From assembly GCF_001514235.1 (NCBI RefSeq), contig NZ_KQ948949.1, forward strand, positions 1-64,000: a DNA stretch of 64,000 nt, read 5' to 3'. A program made the translations under genes and the position numbers. Shown here one piece after another: positions 50,190-58,057 of the stretch. How positions within the stretch are numbered: position 1 is the stretch's first letter; each line of letters begins with the position of its first letter. This stretch comes from Streptomyces caeruleatus (GTDB lineage: Bacteria > Actinomycetota > Actinomycetes > Streptomycetales > Streptomycetaceae). The notes below the pieces were generated by a model. It did not search any database, had not been told where the DNA came from, and saw nothing but the letters and a program-made list of their open reading frames with translations.

Positions 50190-50399
50190 TCACCTGGCGG
50201 CGTACGTGACGAAAGCGGACCAGGCCTGCGGCGCGAGGGCGAGGCGGGGGCTGGAGTCGCGGTACTTGGAGTCACGGACGTGGACGGTGCGGGGCGCTGC
50301 CGCGATCTCGACGCAGGAGTCACCCTCGCTGCTGCTGCTGTAGCTGCTCTTGAACCACAGCAGCTCGGAGGCGCGCCCGGCCGAGGCGTTGCGGATCAT
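50190..50399 (-). CDS. DUF397 domain protein
   Basis: This 69-residue DUF397 protein has LLWFKSSYSSSSEGDSCVEIA, VHVRDSKYRDSSP and the C-terminal APQAWSAFVTYA. Its ATG overlaps the stop of the XRE gene by 4 bp (ATGA), so it is made together with it. It is the third DUF397 protein in the window and belongs to the module at 50190-51900. Confidence 0.9.
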   Translation of the reverse strand: MIRNASAGRASELLWFKSSYSSSSEGDSCVEIAAAPRTVHVRDSKYRDSSPRLALAPQAWSAFVTYAAR

Positions 50400-51271
50400 G
50401 TTTCCCCCAGCAGTTGTTCGATGAAGGCCGTCGACTCACGTGGTGTGAGCGCCTGCGCCCGGATGATGCCATACCGCAGTTCCAGGATACGGAGCTGCTT
50501 GGGATCGGTCACCGGGCGGCCGTTGGCCACGGCTGGTGAACGCCCAACGGCAGAGCCGTCCTCGAACTTCAGTACCTCGATACCACCGGCCAGTCCAGCG
50601 TGCTCCTCGCGATCCATCGGCATCACCTGAAGCTCGACGTTCCGCAACTGCCCTGCCGCCAGCAAATGTTCGAGCTGGCCCCGCAGCGCCGCCCTCCCCC
50701 CGAGGGGACGCCGAAGCGTCCACTCCTCCAGGACAAAGGAGAGTTCAGGCGCCGGATCCCGCTCGAACACGGCCTTACGCGCCACGCGCGCCGAGATGAA
50801 CCGCTCCACCTCGTCCTCGGTGTACGCGGGGCGCCGCATGAGGAGCAGCCCGCGCGCGTACTCCGGCGTCTGCAGAAGGCCGTGGATGTTCAAGGGGTCG
50901 TAGAGCTGCATCTCGACCGCCTTGGCCTCCATCTCCCCCAACGCCCGCACCTTCTTCGGGTACCGAACCCTCTTCACGTCCTCCCACGTCGCCGAGATCA
51001 ACCCCCCGGCCCCCAACACCTCATCCGCCTTGTCCAGGTACTCCTCCCGGGGAATCCGCTTCCCACCCTCGACCTTGTAGACCAGGTCCTCCCCGTACCC
51101 GACCGCCTGCGCGAAGTCGGCGGCCCGCATCCCCACCGCCTCCCGCCGCAGCTTCAACTGCCGCCCCACGGTCGCGATCACCGCCACACCCCACTCGTCG
51201 TCGGGATCCACCTCCCAACCCGGCTCGTCCGCCTCCGTCTTGAGCCGACCCGTGTCCACCTCGACCGACAT
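50396..51271 (-). CDS. XRE-family regulator with DUF5753 domain
   Basis: This 291-residue protein has an N-terminal tail, an XRE helix-turn-helix at about 33-85 (LKLRREAVGMRAADFAQAVG, LVYKVEGGKRIPREEY) and a DUF5753 domain (INIHGLLQTPEYARGLL-type segment near 133, NVELQVMPMDRE near 215). The ATG at 51271 has GGAGGGG upstream. It overlaps a DUF397 gene and is divergent from a HATPase gene, the same order as at 19958-21618. Confidence 0.92.
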   Translation of the reverse strand: MSVEVDTGRLKTEADEPGWEVDPDDEWGVAVIATVGRQLKLRREAVGMRAADFAQAVGYGEDLVYKVEGGKRIPREEYLDKADEVLGAGGLISATWEDVKRVRYPKKVRALGEMEAKAVEMQLYDPLNIHGLLQTPEYARGLLLMRRPAYTEDEVERFISARVARKAVFERDPAPELSFVLEEWTLRRPLGGRAALRGQLEHLLAAGQLRNVELQVMPMDREEHAGLAGGIEVLKFEDGSAVGRSPAVANGRPVTDPKQLRILELRYGIIRAQALTPRESTAFIEQLLGET

Positions 51272-51388
51272 CCGCACCCCTCCGTCCGTGCCACCGCGAT
51301 GCAGCAGCGCCCTACCCGCGAGCCGGTCCCGACAGCCTGGACACGACCGGACAAGCTCCGGACAGTCACTCGACGCACCCGGAGAGTC

Positions 51389-51400
51389 ACTGTTCACAGT
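51389..51400. promoter_or_regulatory. Dyad in XRE/HATPase divergent region
   Basis: ACTGTTCACAGT is a palindrome with a 4-base centre, next to direct AGTCACT repeats at about 51365 and 51385, between the divergent starts at 51271 and 51427. It may be the autoregulatory site of the XRE protein. Confidence 0.35.
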
Positions 51401-51426
51401 AAGCACGCACCACCACGCTGAGTGAC

Positions 51427-51900
51427 GTGAACCAGAAATCCCCCGAACTCGTCACCCGCGTCCGCAACTTCAGCCAGCAACTGTCCTCAACCCCACGCGG
51501 CGCCCGCCTCGCCCGCCTCCTCACCACCGAACAACTCCGCAGCTGGGGCCTGCCCTTGGACCCGGCGGCAAACGTGGTCGCCGAACTGGCAGCCAACGCC
51601 GTCACCCACGCCCGCGTCCCCGGCCGGGACTTCCTCCTGCTGCTCTACGTCGTCGGCGACACCCTCCGTATCGAGGTCACGGACACGTGCGGTGACCGCT
51701 TCCCGCACCCCCAACACGTGACCCCCGAGGCCGAGTCGGGCCGTGGGCTGCTGCTGGTGGAGGCGTTCGCGGACCGGTGGGGACTCTCCGAGGGCCCGGC
51801 GCCGCGCAAGACCGTGTGGGCCGAAATCGCCCTTCCACCGATCGCCAGAAATCCGTGCTGCGGTGGGTCGAGCGGTCCCCTCAAAGAAACACGAGGGTGA
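51427..51900 (+). CDS. Anti-sigma-type ATP-binding protein (HATPase_c_2)
   Basis: This 157-residue protein has the Bergerat-fold motifs: N box VVAELAANAVTHA near residue 50, RIEVTDTCGDRFP near 80 and SGRGLLLVEAFAD near 103. It is like the protein at 21193 and completes a WhiJ-like module with the XRE and DUF397 genes. The GTG at 51427 overlaps the end of the divergent promoter region; no ribosome site is obvious. The PP2C phosphatase two genes away may act in the same partner-switch chain (inference). Confidence 0.88.
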   Translation: MNQKSPELVTRVRNFSQQLSSTPRGARLARLLTTEQLRSWGLPLDPAANVVAELAANAVTHARVPGRDFLLLLYVVGDTLRIEVTDTCGDRFPHPQHVTPEAESGRGLLLVEAFADRWGLSEGPAPRKTVWAEIALPPIARNPCCGGSSGPLKETRG

Positions 51901-52049
51901 AAGAACCCGACCAAACCCACCCCCTCCCTCCCGCACGCAGCGCAAACTCACCCACTCGGGTGAACATCACCAACTCGGCTGGATTCGGGACAGGTTGCCG
52001 GGCTTACGCTCGCCGCAGCACCACCGCAGATATGCCCCAGACATACGAC

Positions 52050-52085
52050 GGCCCTCGCAGGGACTGGCATCCCATTGCGAGGGCC
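52050..52085 (+). terminator. Long hairpin between HATPase and HTH genes
   Basis: GGCCCTCGCA (52050-52059) pairs exactly with TGCGAGGGCC (52076-52085), and the inner GGGA/TCCC (52060-52063/52070-52073) can extend the stem. It may terminate the HATPase transcript or act in the leader of the gene at 52113. A smaller dyad TCACCC-ACTC-GGGTGA is at 51948-51963. Confidence 0.6.
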
Positions 52086-52112
52086 TGACCACCTAGGAAG
52101 CCGACCTTCCCG

Positions 52113-52961
52113 ATGGACACTCAAAACCCTAGCGCCCCCACACGCCCCCAGTCCCGAATCGCGGGCAAAAACCACCCTCACGGTCAGGCCCACGCGGGTG
52201 GCCTGGTCCACGACCACACCCGCCACACCACCCGCTTCACGGTGGTCGGCAACCACCTGGCCCAGCACCCTTCCCTCTCGGGCCTCGCGATCGGCCTGGG
52301 CGTCTACATCCAGTCCCTCCCGGCAGGGGCCCGCGTCGACATCAAGACCCTCGCCGCCCGCTTCCCCGAGGGCACGACCCGTATCGCCGCCGCCCTGCGC
52401 GAACTTGAAACCCACGGCTACCTGCGCCGCGAGCGTCAACGCACCCCCACCGGCCGCATCGTCACCCGCACGATCTCCTGCAACCAGCCGGGTCATCGCC
52501 GCGAGGCCGAGCACAGGCCGCCACCCCCGAGGAAGCGCACACCCCGCAAGCCCCTCCCCGCCGTCCCGAAGCCCGCCTACCCCGCCCCCGCCCTCCTCCA
52601 GACGGCCACAGACCTCCTCGCAGACCTCCGCCGCCACGACCCCCGCCTGCTCCTCTCCGCCAGCGACACGGCCCACCTGGCCCCCGGCGTCGCCGCCTGG
52701 CTGGAACGGGACGTCACCCCCACAGCCGTACGCCAAGCCCTCACCACGGACCTGCCAACCGAGCCCTTGTGCCGCCCGGCAGCCCTGCTGGCCCACCGCC
52801 TCACCACCCAGCTACCACCCCCACCCCCGTTCCGGGCACCAGCACCGCCACCGCCCGTCCACCACCCCTGGCAGACCTGCGAAGGCTGCGAACGCGCCTT
52901 CCGCTCACCCACCCCAGGACTCTGCCGTGACTGCCGCGCTTCCCTTGCCACAACCTCCTGA
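52113..52961 (+). CDS. Helix-turn-helix protein with C-terminal zinc-knuckle-like motif
   Basis: This 282-residue protein has a winged-helix-like segment at about 55-110 (LSGLAIGLGVYIQSLPAGARVDIKTLAARFPEGTTRIAAALRELETHGYLRRERQ, cited in pieces: IGLGVYIQ, LAARFPEG, ELETHGYLRRE), a long Pro-rich middle and a C-terminal CEGC...CRDC motif (near 255-275) that may bind zinc. It resembles replication-initiator or mobile-element-associated HTH proteins of Streptomyces, but nothing mobile is around it. Probably a transcription regulator. The ATG is preceded by a weak AGGAAG site. Confidence 0.75.
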   Translation: MDTQNPSAPTRPQSRIAGKNHPHGQAHAGGLVHDHTRHTTRFTVVGNHLAQHPSLSGLAIGLGVYIQSLPAGARVDIKTLAARFPEGTTRIAAALRELETHGYLRRERQRTPTGRIVTRTISCNQPGHRREAEHRPPPPRKRTPRKPLPAVPKPAYPAPALLQTATDLLADLRRHDPRLLLSASDTAHLAPGVAAWLERDVTPTAVRQALTTDLPTEPLCRPAALLAHRLTTQLPPPPPFRAPAPPPPVHHPWQTCEGCERAFRSPTPGLCRDCRASLATTS

Positions 52962-53009
52962 GCCCGTTCCGTCCCGTTCCTCACCCGCCCGGCTACGCTG
53001 GCCGGGGCA

Positions 53010-53132
53010 ATGTCCGCTCGCTACGCCCAGGCGAAGAACAACCTGGAGCACGAGGATCCGGCCATCGCAGGGGAAGCCCTTCGCGAGCTGTGCGCCGTTC
53101 TCGACGAGTCGATGAAGGCAGTTCGCGAGTGA
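53010..53132 (+). CDS. 40-residue helical protein, possible remnant of a small-gene pair
   Basis: ATG at 53010 opens a 40-codon frame (starts MSARYAQAKNNLEHEDPA, then LRELCAVLDESMKAVRE) of helical, acidic type. Its stop overlaps a GTG at 53129 by 3 bases (GTGA), as in coupled gene pairs. A -10-like TACGCT lies 10 bp upstream. The length, coupling and charge would fit an antitoxin-like gene, but no family is recognised. The following gene is broken. Confidence 0.5.
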   Translation: MSARYAQAKNNLEHEDPAIAGEALRELCAVLDESMKAVRE

Positions 53133-53370
53133 GCTGGAAATGGGAGTACGCCCTCGGAGCCGAAGAGGCCACCCGGACCCTTCCCCCGCACAGCCACCGG
53201 CGCCGTCCTCACCGACATCCACTCCACCCCCGACGGCCCGCGCTACGCGACCCGTAAGGACTTCGTGTACGGAGAGGACATCGCTATCGGCGACTCGACG
53301 ATCTCGACGATCTCGACGGAGAACCTGCCTCGCTATTCGGCCGAGGCCGAGGCCAAGGGCCAGAGCTGAG
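53129..53370 (+). pseudogene. Frameshifted small gene and partial second copy
   Basis: GTG at 53129 begins SWKWEYALGAEEATRTL, then the sensible sequence continues in another frame as RTATGAVLTDIHSTPDGPRY, KDFVYGEDIAIGDSTI up to a stop at 53367-53369. The original frame ends early in Arg/Pro-rich nonsense. A second partial copy (STVLTGIHAAPRGPQ) follows at about 53384-53430 before the Uma2 gene. So the 410 bp between 53132 and 53543 hold a decayed, partly duplicated gene; the original function is unknown to me. Confidence 0.55.
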
Positions 53371-53542
53371 GATGGGGAACCAGCACCGTCCTCACCGGCA
53401 TCCACGCGGCCCCGAGGGGACCGCAACAGGCGCCGCTCGCGGAACCACCGTCAACTACGCTGACGCCAGGTGTTCGGGCCATGTCCGTGATCCGGGATCA
53501 GGGCCCCTGACCGCCGCGCCCGTGAAGCACCTGGAGGAAGCC

Positions 53543-54115
53543 ATGACTGCCGAACTCCCCGACTGGATGATCCCGCCCAGGCCGAGCGGCTGGGAAGCGG
53601 ACGACCTCGACCACCTCCCGCAAGCACCGCGGCACACCGAACTCATCGACGGAGCCCTGATCTTCATGATGTCGCCCCAGCGGTCCTGGCACTCCCGGAT
53701 CGTGCAGAGGCTGACCGTCGCCTTGGAGGAAGCGGCCCCGGCCGGATTCGAGACCGAGCGCGAGATGACCGTCCGGCTCGACAAGAAGAGCCGTCCGGAA
53801 CCCGACATCCTGGTCACCACCGCCGCCTACGACCCCGACCGCACCTGGTACGCGCCCGCCGACGTCGCCCTGGTCATCGAGGTGGTCTCGGAGGAGTCGG
53901 CGGACCGCGACCGGTCCCTGAAGCCGTTCAAGTACGCGCAGGCAGGAATCCCCCATTTCTGGCGTGTCGAGGACGAGGCCGGCGCACCCACCGTCCACAC
54001 CTACGAACTCGACACCATGACCAGCGCATACGTGGCCACCGGAATTCACCGTGGCCGGCTGAGGGCCGCCGTCCCCTTCCCGGCCGACATCGACCTCAAG
54101 AACCTCGTGCCCTGA
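53543..54115 (+). CDS. Uma2-family restriction-endonuclease-like protein
   Basis: This 190-residue Uma2 (DUF820) protein has HTELIDGALIFMMSPQRSW near residue 33, RPEPDILVTTAAYD near 85 and ALVIEVVSEESADRDRSLKPFKYAQAGIPHFW in pieces near 110-140. The PD-(D/E)XK-type residues D90 and E112 are present. ATG 53543 has GGAGG 7 bp upstream; the frame runs further up through the decayed region but without similarity. It is a paralogue of the protein at 36231. Function unproven. Confidence 0.88.
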   Translation: MTAELPDWMIPPRPSGWEADDLDHLPQAPRHTELIDGALIFMMSPQRSWHSRIVQRLTVALEEAAPAGFETEREMTVRLDKKSRPEPDILVTTAAYDPDRTWYAPADVALVIEVVSEESADRDRSLKPFKYAQAGIPHFWRVEDEAGAPTVHTYELDTMTSAYVATGIHRGRLRAAVPFPADIDLKNLVP

Positions 54116-54134
54116 CCTGACCCCGGCCGGGGGA

Positions 54135-54160
54135 GAGAAGCCGTCGCTCTGGCGCTTCTC
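54135..54160. terminator. Hairpin between convergent Uma2 and DUF3027 genes
   Basis: GAGAAGC (54135-54141) pairs with GCTTCTC (54154-54160) around a 12-base loop, in the 59-bp gap between the two stops. Moderate strength. Confidence 0.55.
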
Positions 54161-54174
54161 GTCGGTCGAGCCCC

Positions 54175-55101
54175 CTACGAGTGGCCCAGCTCCCCGAGGT
54201 CCCCGTCCACTCCCACCGACACCGACCCCGAATCCGCAGCGGGACGCAGCGGGAACGGGTCCACCCGGGTCTCGTCGATCACCGGCGGAGCCGGCCGCGG
54301 GGGCTTCGGCATGACCGCGGCCTCGGAGTGGCCTCCGCAGCCGTAGGTCAGGGACACCACGCGGCCGTCGGCCGGGGAGAACTCGTTCGCGCAGACGCCG
54401 AAGGCCTGGCCGAGGGAGCCGCCGATGGGGGCCAGGAAGCCGCAGGTGACGCAGGAGGCGGGGGCGGCCTGGGCCATGGGGGTCTTGGCGCCGTACGCCT
54501 CCTCCCAGCGGTCCGCGGCGACGTGGAGGCCGTAGCGGGACAGGACGCGGGCGCGGCGCATGCCCAGTTCCTCCGCGACGGAGGCGATCGAGCCGCGGGA
54601 GGGCGCGACGACGAGGTTGGCCGGGACGCCGGCCGTGACCTCCGCGTCCTCCGCCTCCACCAGCTCCGCCATCTCGTGCGAGACGGCCGAGTCCGGCAAC
54701 GGCTCGTCCTCGCCGGAGAAACCGGGCTCCAGGCGGAGGTCCTCGGCATCCGTGGGGAGCAGGTCTCCGGGGCCCATGTCGCCGGGGCGCAGCCGCTCGC
54801 TCCAGGGCACCCACTCGGGGGCGAGGAGGGCGTCGGGGCCGGGGAGCAGGACCACCTCGTCCAGCGTGACGACCTTGGCGCGGGACGCCCGCGCCACCGT
54901 CACCGCCCAGCGCCAGCCGCGGTAGCCGAGTTCCTTGCACTCGAAGTAGTGCGTGACGACGCGGTCGCCCTCGGACAGCAGCCCCGCGTGCTCACCCACC
55001 ACGCCTGGCGCGGCGGCCTCCTCGGCGGCACCGCGGGCGAGGTCGACCGCCTCGGCGCACAGACGGTCGGGGGTGCGGCTTCGCGTTGTCGCTGCGCTCA
55101 C
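54175..55101 (-). CDS. DUF3027 family protein
   Basis: This 308-residue protein is of the actinobacterial DUF3027 type: DRVVTHYFECKELGYRGWRW near residue 45, LLPGPDALLAPEWVPWSERLRPGD near 85 in pieces, YGLHVAADRWEE near 190 and ASCVTCGFLAPIGGSLGQAFGVCANEFSPADGRVV with CVTC and C near 215-240, a possible zinc site, then YGCGGHSE. The GTG at 55101 has AGGAGAG 12 bp upstream. Conserved as a single gene in actinobacteria, including near serC in mycobacteria as I recall. Function unknown. Confidence 0.85.
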   Translation of the reverse strand: MSAATTRSRTPDRLCAEAVDLARGAAEEAAAPGVVGEHAGLLSEGDRVVTHYFECKELGYRGWRWAVTVARASRAKVVTLDEVVLLPGPDALLAPEWVPWSERLRPGDMGPGDLLPTDAEDLRLEPGFSGEDEPLPDSAVSHEMAELVEAEDAEVTAGVPANLVVAPSRGSIASVAEELGMRRARVLSRYGLHVAADRWEEAYGAKTPMAQAAPASCVTCGFLAPIGGSLGQAFGVCANEFSPADGRVVSLTYGCGGHSEAAVMPKPPRPAPPVIDETRVDPFPLRPAADSGSVSVGVDGDLGELGHS

Positions 55102-55393
55102 AGGTATCGCTTCTCTCCTACGCCGTCTCTCGGGTGCGGTTGCCGTGAGGCGATGGAGCAGACGGAGCGGACCTGTGGGCCGCGTCGACGTCCGCACCCG
55201 AATCGCGCTCGGGCGCACCTACGTCATCCATTGTGCGGGATGGCTGAGATACGCACGCTACCTGCTCCCGGGCGCTGGGCCTACACCGACGGCCCATTCA
55301 CCGCCGCGCGGCGCCCTCCGCGGATGCGGGACCTTGCCCTCCATACGCGCCGTAACCGCACTACCCACCCCCACTTCGGGGCACTATTGCGTC
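55102..55393. other. 292-bp divergent gene-free region
   Basis: Between the DUF3027 start and the MFS start I see no credible gene and no strong repeat. CACTAT at 55382-55387, 6 bp before the GTG at 55394, is a likely -10 box for the MFS gene. The remaining sequence is GC-rich with weak coding-like frames only. Confidence 0.5.
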
Positions 55394-56821
55394 GTGGCAA
55401 CCGCAAGGCGGCCCGAAGGAGCCACCGGTATCGGTGGGGCCAAGGGCCGCCGCAGTCGAGGTGGCGGAACGGGCCGTGGGCGCGGCCCCTTCCGTGCGGT
55501 CGGCCGTGCCCTGCACTTCCCGTTCACCGGCGCCGCGCGCGGCATCCGCAAGGCCACCCACGCGCACGGGGCGGGCGAGTCCGGCCTCGGCAAGCTGATC
55601 GAACTGCACGGGGTGAACGGCGCCGGGGACATGATGATCACCGTCGCCCTCGCCTCCACCGTCTTCTTCTCCGTCCCCACCGACGAGGCCCGCGGCCGGG
55701 TCGCGCTCTACCTCGGCATCACCATGGCGCCGTTCACCGTCCTGGCGCCCGTGATCGGCCCGCTCCTCGACCGTCTCCCCCATGGCCGCCGTGCCGCGAT
55801 GGCCGGGGCCATGTTCGCCCGCGCCATGCTCGCGCTGGTGCTGTCCGGGGCGGTCGTCACCGGCACCCTGGAGCTCTATCCGGCCGCCCTCGGGGTGCTG
55901 GTCGCCTCGAAGGCCTACGGCGTCGTCAGAAGCGCCGTGGTGCCCCGGCTGCTGCCGCCCCGCTTCTCCCTGGTGAAGGCCAATTCGCGGGTCACCCTCG
56001 GCGGCCTCCTCGCCACCGGCATCGCCGCGCCCATCGGGGCGGGGCTCCAGGCCCTGGGACCGCGCTATCCGCTGTACGGCGCCTTCCTGATCTTCGTCGC
56101 CGGTACGTTCCTGTCGTTCACGCTGCCGCCTAAGGTCGACTCGGCCAAGGGCGAGGACACCGCGCTGCTGGCGGCCGACGAGCAGCATCTGCACGGGCCG
56201 CACCTCAAACCCGTCAAGCGCCCCGGCCTGCGCACGGTGGGCATCGCCGTCACCCACGCCCTCGGGGCCAACGCCGCCCTGCGCTGTCTGTCCGGCTTCC
56301 TGATCTTCTTCCTCGCGTTCCTGCTGCGCGAGCACCCGATGTCCGGCCAGAGCGCGGCCGTCTCCCTGGGCATAGTGGCCGTCTCGGCCGGGGTCGGGAA
56401 CGCCTGCGGTACGGCGGTCGGGGCGTGGCTGCGCTCCCGGGCGCCCGAGATCATCATCGTGACGGTCGTGGGTTTCGTGCTGCTCGCCGCACTCGCGGCC
56501 GCGATCTTCTTCGGCGCGGTCCTGGTGGCGTTCCTCGCGGCGACCGCCGGGTTCGCGCAGGCCCTGGCGAAGCTGTCACTGGACGCGCTGATCCAGCGGG
56601 ACGTGCCGGAGCTGGTCCGTACATCGGCGTTCGCGCGCTCCGAGACGCTGCTGCAGATGTCCTGGGTGCTCGGCGGGGCGGTCGGCATCGTGCTGCCGCT
56701 GAAGGGCTCCTTCGGGCTGCTGGTGGGCGCGGCGATCGTCGCCGTCGGCTGGCTGACCACCGTCAAGGGCCTGATCGGCTCCGCCCGGCACGGCGGGCAC
56801 GGCCGGCCCCGGGTGGCCTGA
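55394..56821 (+). CDS. MFS transporter (Rv0876c-like)
   Basis: This 475-residue membrane protein has an N-terminal basic, Gly-rich tail (about 1-60) then about 11-12 hydrophobic segments; LYLGITMAPFTVLAPVIGPLLDRLPHGRR in pieces gives the MFS motif A region near 130, and KAYGVVRSAVVPRLLPP near 180. It resembles an exporter conserved in actinobacteria next to DUF2771 and DUF3027 genes. The GTG at 55394 fits a leaderless start after CACTAT. Substrate unknown. Confidence 0.82.
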   Translation: MATARRPEGATGIGGAKGRRSRGGGTGRGRGPFRAVGRALHFPFTGAARGIRKATHAHGAGESGLGKLIELHGVNGAGDMMITVALASTVFFSVPTDEARGRVALYLGITMAPFTVLAPVIGPLLDRLPHGRRAAMAGAMFARAMLALVLSGAVVTGTLELYPAALGVLVASKAYGVVRSAVVPRLLPPRFSLVKANSRVTLGGLLATGIAAPIGAGLQALGPRYPLYGAFLIFVAGTFLSFTLPPKVDSAKGEDTALLAADEQHLHGPHLKPVKRPGLRTVGIAVTHALGANAALRCLSGFLIFFLAFLLREHPMSGQSAAVSLGIVAVSAGVGNACGTAVGAWLRSRAPEIIIVTVVGFVLLAALAAAIFFGAVLVAFLAATAGFAQALAKLSLDALIQRDVPELVRTSAFARSETLLQMSWVLGGAVGIVLPLKGSFGLLVGAAIVAVGWLTTVKGLIGSARHGGHGRPRVA

Positions 56822-56915
56822 CGGCGAGGTGACGCACGCGTCGGCCCCCACATGCCCCGCGGCACGCCGCCCCCCACATGGAGAGAGCGTCACACAGGCC
56901 CGATAGCCTTCGCCC

Positions 56916-57386
56916 ATGACCACGCACTCCGTATCGCGACGCCGCCGCGCGCTCGCCGCCGCCGGCGCCGTTTCCGCCGGACTGCTCGCCCTGTCGGCCT
57001 GCGACAAGCCGACCCCGCTGGCCACGGTCACCGTCGGCACCTCCTCCGTCCACTCCGAGGCGACCTGCGGTGGCGAGGGCAAGGCCGTGGAGACCGCGGA
57101 CCTGGCCGGCTGCCTGAAGGACAAGGGCATCGAGTCCATCAAGGTGGACCCGGACGACACCGTCCGCTTCGGCGTCGACCCGGAGATCGCGGACGAGGGC
57201 TGGACCATCCTCATGAACGGCCAGCCGCTCACCGACTCCAGCACGAAGACCTACCGCACGGTCCCGGGCAGCGTGTTCTTCAACGCCCAGTACGGCGCGA
57301 GCGGCGACTCCACGCTCGTCTCCATCAAGGGGGGCGAGAAGGACGTGACGGGCCTGTGGTCCTTCAAGCTCAAGAAGGACAGCTGA
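56916..57386 (+). CDS. DUF2771 lipoprotein
   Basis: This 156-residue protein has a lipoprotein signal: RRRRALAAAGAVSAGLLALSAC with the lipobox cysteine at C29, cited in pieces. The mature part is DUF2771-like, with a cysteine pair (EATCGGEGKAVETADLAGCLKDKG) and DDTVRFGVDPEIADEGW. It should sit on the outer face of the membrane. It is immediately upstream of mqnB, whose start overlaps its stop. Function unknown. Confidence 0.85.
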   Translation: MTTHSVSRRRRALAAAGAVSAGLLALSACDKPTPLATVTVGTSSVHSEATCGGEGKAVETADLAGCLKDKGIESIKVDPDDTVRFGVDPEIADEGWTILMNGQPLTDSSTKTYRTVPGSVFFNAQYGASGDSTLVSIKGGEKDVTGLWSFKLKKDS

Positions 57387-58057
57387 CCACGTCCGCCGTA
57401 CGTGTCCTGGTGGCCACCGCCGTCCCCGCCGAGCGGGACGCGGTGGCTCGGGCGCTCGACCTCCCTGGCGTGGACGTGATCGCCGCCGGGGTCGGCCCCG
57501 CCCTCGCGGCCGCCTCCACCGCCACGGCCCTCACCCGGGCCGCCCTGGCAGGCACCCCCTACGGCCTGGCCGTCTCCACCGGCATCGCGGGCGGCTTCGC
57601 CCCGCACGCCCCCGTCGGCTCCCTCGTCGTCGCCGACGAGATCACGGCCGCCGACCTGGGCGCGGAGACCCCCGACGGCTTCCTGCCCGTCACCGAACTG
57701 GGCTTCGGCACCGTCACCCACCGTCCGCCGGAAACACTCGTACGAGACGTCGTGTCGGCCACCGGCGCCCACCCCGGCGCCGTCCTCACCGTCTCCACGG
57801 TGACCGGCACCGCCGCGCGCGCGGCGGAACTCCGCGCCCGCCACCCCCGCGCGCTCGCCGAGGCCATGGAGGGCTTCGGCGTCGCCGAGGCCGCCGCCGC
57901 GCACGGCACGCCCGTGCTGGAGCTGCGCGCGATCTCCAACCCCGTCGGCCCGCGCGACCGCGCCGCCTGGCGCATCGGCGACGCCCTCGCGGCCCTCACC
58001 GAGGCCTTCGGGAAGCTCGCACCCGTCCTGGAGAGTTGGCAACCGCATGACCGGTGA
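57383..58057 (+). CDS. mqnB: Futalosine hydrolase
   Basis: MqnB removes hypoxanthine from futalosine in the alternative menaquinone pathway; it is a nucleoside-phosphorylase-fold enzyme. Sequence: RVLVATAVPAERDAVARAL at the start, VSTGIAGGFAPHAPVGSLVVAD near 60, AEAMEGFGVAEAAAAHG near 155 with the conserved glutamate. No ATG or ordinary start gives the full first strand: CTG at 57383 (overlapping the DUF2771 TGA as CTGA, with AAGGA 5 bp upstream) does so, GTG 57356 lies within DUF2771 and GTG 57410 cuts off the first strand. I use CTG, with doubt. mqnD follows with an 11-bp overlap. Confidence 0.88.
   Translation: MTTSAVRVLVATAVPAERDAVARALDLPGVDVIAAGVGPALAAASTATALTRAALAGTPYGLAVSTGIAGGFAPHAPVGSLVVADEITAADLGAETPDGFLPVTELGFGTVTHRPPETLVRDVVSATGAHPGAVLTVSTVTGTAARAAELRARHPRALAEAMEGFGVAEAAAAHGTPVLELRAISNPVGPRDRAAWRIGDALAALTEAFGKLAPVLESWQPHDR

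Noticed and set aside
52113..52961. Integrated plasmid replication gene
   Set aside because: The HTH protein resembles element-borne regulators, but there is no integrase, tra gene, att duplication or tRNA nearby.
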